A DNA stretch of 64,000 nucleotides from the NCBI RefSeq assembly GCF_003315595.1, contig NZ_QNQU01000009.1, forward strand, positions 1 to 64,000, read 5' to 3'. This DNA is from Pedobacter miscanthi. Lineage in GTDB: Bacteria > Bacteroidota > Bacteroidia > Sphingobacteriales > Sphingobacteriaceae. The stretch's first letter is position 1, and each line of letters starts with the position of its first letter. This document shows positions 58,682 to 64,000 of this stretch, in pieces. The translations under genes were made by a program, and so were the position numbers. The notes beneath the pieces are model-generated. The model had not been told where the DNA came from. It did no database searches and worked only from the letters and a program-made list of their open reading frames with translations.

Positions 58682-58912
58682 TTAAAAGGATAATATTCTT
58701 TCTTTAAACGCCCACACAATTAACTGGTAGGAGTTTTTCAGGTCGAGCTTTCGCACCATATTTCTGCGGTGGGTATTTACGGTGTGTTCGCTGATGAAAA
58801 GCATTTCACCAATTTCCTTGCTGTTGTAACCCATTGATAATAGGTGCACAATCTCTACCTCCCTTTCGCTGATCGAACCATGATTTTCCTGTAATAGGAT
58901 ATTGTTTATCAT
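58682..58912 (-). CDS. Stand-alone LuxR/NarL-type helix-turn-helix protein
   Basis: 76 residues that are almost entirely a GerE domain: I-S-E-R-E-V-E-I-V-H-L-L-S-M-G-Y-N-S-K-E-I-G-E-M-L, then I-S-E-H-T-V-N-T-H-R-R-N-M-V-R-K-L. No receiver domain. It could be a regulator working with partner proteins or a remnant of a larger response regulator. Frame and motif are intact. It is convergent with the M28 gene, 60 bp beyond its terminator. Confidence 0.85.
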   Translation of the reverse strand: MINNILLQENHGSISEREVEIVHLLSMGYNSKEIGEMLFISEHTVNTHRRNMVRKLDLKNSYQLIVWAFKERILSF

Positions 58913-59094
58913 TTTTGAAAGAATTAATTTTTTTAAATTTCAGATTATTCGGCTTCGTCAAATAGACCCATTTTTAAATAAGTCCAAAATAGTTGTTCAT
59001 CAAGGGTAGACTAAGTTTGTTTTCTACAACGGCAGATTGCTGATCTGTTATTGTATACCAAAAGTAGTGGTATGCCGCAATTGCAGACTAGCAC

Positions 59095-59122
59095 AAAACA
59101 CCTTAAATAAAAAGGTGTTTTT
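59095..59122 (+). terminator. Orphan plus-strand terminator
   Basis: aaaacacctt and aaggtgtttt, 10-bp perfect stem, 7-nt loop, T tract. No plus-strand gene ends here; the nearest upstream plus gene ended 500 bp earlier, with its own terminator. Confidence 0.7.
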
Positions 59123-59207
59123 ACGGTATTTTAATTATAAATACTTCTTGCCAGATCACATATTATTATCGATTTTTAGACCTTAATAAACAAACATCCC
59201 AAATTTT

Positions 59208-59588
59208 ATGAGCAAAAATTTAAACTTAGAACCTATCGATCCGAAGGTTGCAAAAGCAATGGTTGTGGCCTACGCCAAAGAAGGAACTACATACGACAAA
59301 TCGTACACCAAAGCAGTATGGTTCCCGGCAGAGCAGATTTTAGAAATAGCAAAATCAATGACTGAAGGGAAATATGACGGGCTAAGGATTTACTTTGCAC
59401 AATACTTAAATGAAGGCCTCGAAGGTGTTCCCGAATCTTATGCAGGCAGAAATACCTTATTGTTAGTACCAACTATACCAGGTTTAGGCAACGGAGGCAA
59501 TGGTGAAGAGGACCATAAAGATGATTTGGAAAATATCGAAAACAGAGGTACTGCATGCCCTGATATGTGTGAGGGAACCAGCTTATAA
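59208..59588 (+). CDS. Unknown ~126-residue protein linked to a two-component system
   Basis: 126 residues, cytoplasmic. Not a named family to me. Visible: a helical front, a central K-A-V-W-F-P-A-E-Q-I-L-E-I-A, then G-L-R-I-Y-F-A-Q-Y and R-N-T-L-L-L-V-P-T, a Gly/Asp/Glu-rich hinge (G-N-G-G-N-G-E-E-D-H-K-D-D) and a Cys tail E-N-R-G-T-A-C-P-D-M-C-E. The two-Cys end could bind metal or be a redox pair. It starts an operon with a membrane protein (2 bp apart), a kinase and a regulator, so it may feed or receive their signal. Confidence 0.7.
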   Translation: MSKNLNLEPIDPKVAKAMVVAYAKEGTTYDKSYTKAVWFPAEQILEIAKSMTEGKYDGLRIYFAQYLNEGLEGVPESYAGRNTLLLVPTIPGLGNGGNGEEDHKDDLENIENRGTACPDMCEGTSL

Positions 59589-59590
59589 GA

Positions 59591-60238
59591 ATGAGGTTTA
59601 TTTCACCTATTGTTATAGCGGAGCTTAGTTGTTTAATTGCAGCTCTTGTGATGGTCTGGAAAGACAGGTATATTTTTTGGAAAATAGTAACCTGCTACAT
59701 TGCTATTGCTTTGTGCACAGAATTATTTGCCATTTATCTTGCCTCGCATCACCAGCACAACTTATGGCTTTTTAACATCTTTCTGATATTTGAGAGTTCT
59801 ACTATATTATATGGCCTCTATTATTGTTTACAGGAGTATACCAATCCTAAACCTATTTTTTTTATAGGCTCAGGAACGGTATGCCTTACCTATTTCTACT
59901 TCTTAGTTACCCAGCCATTTTCCGAATCCAATACACTCACTATCAGTGTAATGTCGATAGTTTTCACCCTTTATTGTCTTTATTATTATTATCTACTCTT
60001 AAAAGATGAAAATTTCATTAACATTAAAATACATCCGCAATTTTGGTGGGTAACAGGGGTATTATTTTATTATTTCGGGAGCACAATGTCGAATATCTTT
60101 GATGGCATGTTTACCATAAAAATTATTGGTATTGCTACATTAAGATACTGCATTTACGTATTGTTAAACCTAATTTTATATAGCCTTTGGGTATATTCGT
60201 TTATATGCAGAATGAAACAACGAAAATTGCAGTCTTAG
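59591..60238 (+). CDS. Multi-pass membrane protein of unknown function
   Basis: 215 residues with about six or seven hydrophobic helices and short loops, and polar aromatic loops (H-H-Q-H-N, Y-Y-Y-Y-L-L). No known transporter motif. It ends inside the start of the histidine kinase gene (34-bp overlap), so translation is coupled. Likely the membrane sensor part for a kinase that has only one membrane helix. Role inferred from position. Confidence 0.75.
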   Translation: MRFISPIVIAELSCLIAALVMVWKDRYIFWKIVTCYIAIALCTELFAIYLASHHQHNLWLFNIFLIFESSTILYGLYYCLQEYTNPKPIFFIGSGTVCLTYFYFLVTQPFSESNTLTISVMSIVFTLYCLYYYYLLLKDENFINIKIHPQFWWVTGVLFYYFGSTMSNIFDGMFTIKIIGIATLRYCIYVLLNLILYSLWVYSFICRMKQRKLQS

Positions 60239-60996
60239 TTGCCATTTCAACACTGGTATTCTTGTTAATGCCAGTGTTCCTGATTTTATACATCAGATCC
60301 TACAACCGGCATAAAAAAAATCATTTTCTCGAAAAGCAGAATATGCGGCAGCGGTTCGAATCAGAAATACTTCAAACACGCATTGAGGTACAGGACCAAA
60401 CCATGCAGAGCATTGCTACCGAACTGCACGATAACGTAGGACAATTACTTAGCCTCACTACCCTTACCCTAAATTCGGTAAATTTAAATGATGCCGCGAA
60501 AGCAAAAAAGAAGATCGAAAATTCCCTTTCGCTGGTTAATAAATCAATCAAGGAATTAAGGGAACTGGCTAAACTTTTACATGGCGAGCAACTGGTAGAA
60601 AATGGTATCGGGCATGCTATCGACCAGGAAATTAACTGGCTTGGCAAAGCCGGTACTTATGAACTGCAAACCAACAATAAACTTTTGGAATCTGAAATAG
60701 TATCACCCGATAAAGATTTGATTATTCTTCGCTTACTTCAGGAAATCATCAATAATATCATCAAACACGCCCATGCAACACATATTGAGATAGATTCGTA
60801 CCTTGAAAACAATGCGTTATACTTAAAAGTTTCCGAAAATGGTATAGGATTTAATACTGAAGAGGTAAAAGCTAAAAAATCGGGAATGGGCCTTAATTCC
60901 ATTTATAAAAGAATTGAGATGATCAATGGAAAATTAGCCTTAAATTCGGAGCCGGGCAAAGGCACATCCATTGCAATTGAAATTCCTTACCCTTAA
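60205..60996 (+). CDS. Sensor histidine kinase (NarL-type, HisKA_3)
   Basis: 263 residues from the in-frame ATG; an earlier TTG at 60187 is open. One N-terminal membrane helix (~8-30) with no extracytoplasmic domain. The dimerisation motif A-T-E-L-H-D-N-V-G-Q-L-L-S-L-T (~67-81) carries the phospho-acceptor His. The HATPase part has E-I-I-N-N-I-I-K-H-A-H-A-T and G-M-G-L-N-S. It must sense through partners, probably the upstream membrane protein. 3 bp before the regulator gene. Confidence 0.93.
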   Translation: MQNETTKIAVLVAISTLVFLLMPVFLILYIRSYNRHKKNHFLEKQNMRQRFESEILQTRIEVQDQTMQSIATELHDNVGQLLSLTTLTLNSVNLNDAAKAKKKIENSLSLVNKSIKELRELAKLLHGEQLVENGIGHAIDQEINWLGKAGTYELQTNNKLLESEIVSPDKDLIILRLLQEIINNIIKHAHATHIEIDSYLENNALYLKVSENGIGFNTEEVKAKKSGMGLNSIYKRIEMINGKLALNSEPGKGTSIAIEIPYP

Positions 60997-60999
60997 TTT

Positions 61000-61641
61000 A
61001 TGCAGAACCAAAGTTTAGCCATAGCAATTGTTGATGACCACACGCTTTTCCGCTCCGGATTGGCGAGCCTGCTGGAAGAGTTTGATGAAATCGAAATCTC
61101 TTTCGAAGCCACTAATGGCATCGATCTTCAGAGCAAGATCAGTCGCCATCCTGAGGTACAGCTGGTACTTATGGATATCAATATGCCGGTAATGGATGGT
61201 TTTGCTGCTACTAAATGGGTCAAAACCAATTATCCAGCGGTACACGTATTAGCATTAAGCATGCTGGAGGAAGAAAAAGCCATCATCGGAATGCTTAAAG
61301 CCGGCGCCGGCGGTTACATGCTTAAAGAATCTACTCCTTCCGATCTGTTAACTGCAATTAAGATTACTGTAGATAAAGGTTTTTATGTAAACGAGCTCGT
61401 TTCGGGCAGGCTACTGGTAGCCTTGAAAGACACTGATGCCAAGCCGGTATTTTCTGCAAGAGAACTTACCTTTCTGCAACATTGCAGCACAGAACTTACC
61501 TATAAAGAAATTGCCGACCTGATGAACGTGAGTCCGCGCACTGTTGACAACTACAGGGAATCGCTTTTTGCAAAATTAAATATTAAGTCACGCACAGGTT
61601 TAGTGGTTTATGGCATTAAAAACAACCTGATCACGATTTAG
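61000..61641 (+). CDS. NarL/LuxR-type response regulator
   Basis: 213 residues. Receiver domain 1-~125 with D-D-H near residue 13 and the phospho-acceptor in L-V-L-M-D-I-N-M-P (~60). Then the LuxR DNA-binding domain (~148-210: A-R-E-L-T-F-L-Q-H-C-S-T-E-L-T-Y-K-E-I-A and M-N-V-S-P-R-T-V-D-N-Y-R). Last gene of the four-gene operon. Targets unknown. Confidence 0.95.
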   Translation: MQNQSLAIAIVDDHTLFRSGLASLLEEFDEIEISFEATNGIDLQSKISRHPEVQLVLMDINMPVMDGFAATKWVKTNYPAVHVLALSMLEEEKAIIGMLKAGAGGYMLKESTPSDLLTAIKITVDKGFYVNELVSGRLLVALKDTDAKPVFSARELTFLQHCSTELTYKEIADLMNVSPRTVDNYRESLFAKLNIKSRTGLVVYGIKNNLITI

Positions 61642-61785
61642 CTATCACGGCTAAAAATACCTCCAAATACCTATACAACAGCTAAATAAACATAAAATCC
61701 CTGTTTTTATCTGTCCAATATTAGTGCTTATAAACCGCAAAAACACAGGAAGATAAAATTGTGAAATAATTTTCAAATAAAATTT

Positions 61786-61842
61786 GGATAACTAACAGAT
61801 TAGTTTTAACTTTAGTTAAGGTAAAGAAATTTACCGTTATCC
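61786..61842. promoter_or_regulatory. Nested dyads upstream of the BlaI-like gene
   Basis: Outer arms ggataac (61786-61792) and gttatcc (61836-61842). Inside lie actaa-caga-ttagt (61791-61804), ttaact-tt-agttaa (61806-61819) and ggtaaa-gaaa-tttacc (61820-61835), all with perfect arms. It ends 18 bp before the ATG. Likely operator/promoter for autoregulation. Confidence 0.6.
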
Positions 61843-61860
61843 TTATTATTATTAACTATT

Positions 61861-62238
61861 ATGGAAATTAAAGATTTAACCAAAGCTGAAGAACAGATTA
61901 TGCAGGTTTTATGGCAGTTGGAAAAAGCATTCGTCAAAGAAGTTATTGATGAGCTACCACTCCCCAAACCAGCTTACAACACAGTATCAACCATTATCAG
62001 GATTTTGGAAACAAAAGGTTTCGTTGGTCACGAAGCTTTCGGTAAAGCACATCAGTATCTTCCTTTGGTAAGCCGCGAAGAATACAAGCGCCATGCAACT
62101 GAAAAATTGCTGGGCAACTATTTCGAAAATTCGGTAGAGAGTATGTTCTCATTCTTTGTTAAAGAAGAAAAACTGGATTTGAGCGATGTTGATGAAATTT
62201 TAAAGATGATCAATAAAATAAAACATCAGCCAAAATGA
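61861..62238 (+). CDS. BlaI/MecI/CopY-family repressor
   Basis: 125 residues. N-terminal winged helix: L-T-K-A-E-E-Q-I-M-Q-V-L-W-Q-L, then P-A-Y-N-T-V-S-T-I-I-R-I-L-E-T-K-G-F-V-G-H. The C-terminal helical dimer region carries F-F-V-K-E-E-K-L-D-L-S-D-V-D-E-I. It is co-directional with and overlaps an M56 peptidase gene by 4 bp, the standard repressor/antirepressor pairing. In Bacteroidota these pairs often have no beta-lactamase nearby. Confidence 0.94.
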   Translation: MEIKDLTKAEEQIMQVLWQLEKAFVKEVIDELPLPKPAYNTVSTIIRILETKGFVGHEAFGKAHQYLPLVSREEYKRHATEKLLGNYFENSVESMFSFFVKEEKLDLSDVDEILKMINKIKHQPK

Positions 62239-64000
62239 GTTTTGCACACTACCTATTACAAGTAAACTTATACCTTATTGTTTTTTACGCGTTTTATAAG
62301 TTACTGTTAGATAAAGAAACCTATTTCACATTAAACCGCATTTATCTTATATCTGCGGGAGTTTTGTCGTTATGTATACCATTTATTCGTCTGGAATGGC
62401 TAATGGAACAGAAAGCGGCACAACAGGTTTATACAACAGTTAACTGGGATGCCGTATTACAACAGGCTACATTGGTAACAGCACGCAACACCGGTTTTAA
62501 CTGGGCCAATGCGTTTGTATATATTTATTGTGCAGGTATTTTATTTTTCTTGGGTAGGCTGGTGTTTAACCTGTTAGCGGTTAAAAAACTCATTAGATCA
62601 AATAAAGCAGGTTCTGCCTTTGCTTTTTTTGGAAAAAAAATAATCGATCGCGAATTGCCACAAATGGATGTGATTGATATACACGAAGAAGCGCATGTTA
62701 AACAGTGGCATACTGTTGATGTGCTCTTCTTCGAAATTATTGGCATTATTACCTGGTTAAATCCGGTAATTTACCTCTATAAAAAAACAATCAAAAATAT
62801 CCATGAGTACCTGGCCGACGAACTGGCGGCCGAATTTCAGGGCGACAAAGCAGAGTATGCGATGTTGTTATTAAGTAAATCGTTTGGGATTTCTCCAAAT
62901 AGTTTAACCAATGGCTTCCTTGAAAAATCGCTGATCAAAAAAAGGATTTTCATGCTTCATAAAGAACGGTCTAAAAAAACCGCAATTATGAAGTATGGAA
63001 TTTTTATCCCCCTATTCGCACTTCTGATAGTATTTTCATCAGCAACAGTGCGTAAAAATGAAAAATTAATCTCCATCTCCGATCAGATCCCATTGGAAAA
63101 ACCCATTGAAATGGTACAAGCCATTGTTACTGAAAAACCTACGGAAGTTAAATTGGAATCAAAAGTTTCGGTAGATGGAAAGACAGATGCCAACTGGAAA
63201 GGATTTTATCAGTTCTTGTCCAGAAACATCAAGTACCCGGCCGAAGCAAACAGCAGTGAAGTTCAGGGAAATACCTTGGTGAAATTTAATTTAAAAGATG
63301 GAAGAGTAACAAACCTCACTTCCGGTTTCGAATTGGGTGCAGGTTGCGAAGAAGAAGTTACTAAAACCATTTTAGCCTACAAAGGATTTAAAAATATTGC
63401 AGATGGCAAATACGCATTAAATGTTAGCTTCAGCATACCAGAATCTTCCGAAAAATTTAAAAACAATCATTTACCCTCATCACCGGGTTATGTAAGCCTG
63501 AATAAGATCAATATTGTTTCTTACCTGGCAAAACCTACAGAAACTGAAAATAACATCAATACATTAACAGATGACGGAGACAAAAAAATCTATGACTTCG
63601 TTTCCATCGAAAAACAACCAGAATTTCCGGGTGGAATCAAGAAATTTTACAAATACCTTGGGTCAAACATAAAATACCCTAAACTGGCACAGGAGAATAA
63701 TGTGCAGGGAAAAGTATTTTTGAGTTTTATAGTTGAAAAAGATGGCTCGTTAACCGACATACAGATTACCCGTGGTTTAGGCAGCGGAACAGATGAAGAG
63801 GCTATAAGGGTTTTAAAAGAATCTCCAAAATGGTATCCAGGGATATCAAATGGCACTCCGGTAAGAGTGAAATACAACATCAACGTTAATTTTACCCTTA
63901 ATGATGATGTTGTTCCGGCTAAGGAAGTTAAATTAACCAACATACCGGCAAACCGCGTTAAGTTTAAAGAAGGTGTAAATATGGATGCACTTATTATTTT
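62235..64000 (+). CDS. BlaR1-like M56 peptidase with TonB C-terminal domains (cut by window end)
   Basis: The ATG at 62235 overlaps the repressor stop (ATGA); the frame stays open to the window end, 588 codons. Membrane helices at ~10-30, 37-52 and 95-115. Zinc motif H-E-E-A-H at residues 150-154, followed by V-K-Q-W-H and a later H-E-Y-L-A-D-E-L. Another membrane helix lies near 255-275. Two TonB-C-like domains follow (~315-415, Y-Q-F-L-S-R-N-I-K-Y-P; ~455-560, F-P-G-G-I-K-K-F-Y-K-Y-L and I-K-Y-P). It probably senses an envelope signal and inactivates the repressor by proteolysis. C terminus unseen. Confidence 0.92.
   Translation, partial: MSFAHYLLQVNLYLIVFYAFYKLLLDKETYFTLNRIYLISAGVLSLCIPFIRLEWLMEQKAAQQVYTTVNWDAVLQQATLVTARNTGFNWANAFVYIYCAGILFFLGRLVFNLLAVKKLIRSNKAGSAFAFFGKKIIDRELPQMDVIDIHEEAHVKQWHTVDVLFFEIIGIITWLNPVIYLYKKTIKNIHEYLADELAAEFQGDKAEYAMLLLSKSFGISPNSLTNGFLEKSLIKKRIFMLHKERSKKTAIMKYGIFIPLFALLIVFSSATVRKNEKLISISDQIPLEKPIEMVQAIVTEKPTEVKLESKVSVDGKTDANWKGFYQFLSRNIKYPAEANSSEVQGNTLVKFNLKDGRVTNLTSGFELGAGCEEEVTKTILAYKGFKNIADGKYALNVSFSIPESSEKFKNNHLPSSPGYVSLNKINIVSYLAKPTETENNINTLTDDGDKKIYDFVSIEKQPEFPGGIKKFYKYLGSNIKYPKLAQENNVQGKVFLSFIVEKDGSLTDIQITRGLGSGTDEEAIRVLKESPKWYPGISNGTPVRVKYNINVNFTLNDDVVPAKEVKLTNIPANRVKFKEGVNMDALII

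Noticed and set aside
61861..64000. Beta-lactam resistance locus
   Set aside because: Only the repressor/peptidase pair is seen, with TonB-C-like domains instead of a penicillin sensor and no beta-lactamase in the window.
1..64000. Prophage or integrative element
   Set aside because: No integrase, phage structural gene, relaxase or attachment repeats were recognised, including next to the tRNA genes.

Overview
The window (about 40% GC by eye) reads as chromosomal DNA of a Bacteroidota bacterium, most likely Sphingobacteriaceae (Pedobacter-like). Signs are a SusC/SusD pair with a FecR anti-sigma factor and ECF sigma factor, TAnnTTTG-type -7 promoter boxes, outer-membrane carboxypeptidase-regulatory-domain receptors, lipoproteins with an N-terminal C-K-K, a BlaR1-like M56 gene with TonB C-terminal domains, and many interspersed palindromic repeats in the gaps. 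No integrase, prophage or CRISPR array was seen.

Layout. 0-0.3 kb: end of one tRNA gene and a complete tRNA-Glu. 0.3-3.5 kb (minus): an S41 peptidase and a small WYL-regulator/DUF1569/YdeI-like group. 3.9-11.4 kb (minus): four co-directional genes, three Gfo/Idh/MocA oxidoreductases (two with twin-arginine signals) and a 1149-residue HEAT plus double DUF1080 protein, next to a divergent ROK regulator; this looks like a keto-sugar (3-keto-glycoside) breakdown operon. 12.9-26.5 kb: single genes and small units, including two HExxH proteins, a MarR-MFS-isochorismatase operon, a sulfatase, a DoxX/HxlR divergent pair and two Lys-rich proteins. 27-36.8 kb (minus): a polysaccharide utilisation locus (ECF sigma, FecR, SusC, SusD, PKD lipoprotein, GH16 glucanase) probably aimed at a beta-1,3-type glucan. 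37-50.8 kb: ArsR-type regulator plus old yellow enzyme, pirin, a sigma/membrane-protein pair, HIT, GreA, M1 peptidase, OsmC, a 2-hydroxyacid dehydrogenase, an outer-membrane receptor and a Nudix hydrolase.

50.8-52 kb is the most unusual segment. It holds short palindromes with 3-nt centres and four tandem copies of a ~100-bp unit, directly upstream of a single-domain Y1 (HUH) transposase of the REP-associated type. 52-64 kb: PlsC, a LytTR two-component pair divergent from a small membrane protein and an ABC exporter with LytTR-like direct repeats between them, an M28 peptidase, a free-standing LuxR domain, a four-gene operon coupling two unknown proteins to a NarL-type two-component system, and a BlaI/BlaR1-like pair cut off by the window end.

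Several regulators carry visible operator-like dyads at their own promoters (ROK, MarR, HxlR, ArsR, BlaI). Three genes have the -7 box only 4 nt from the ATG, which suggests leaderless mRNAs. A 3'-end copy of the ECF sigma gene lies inside the utilisation locus as a remnant.
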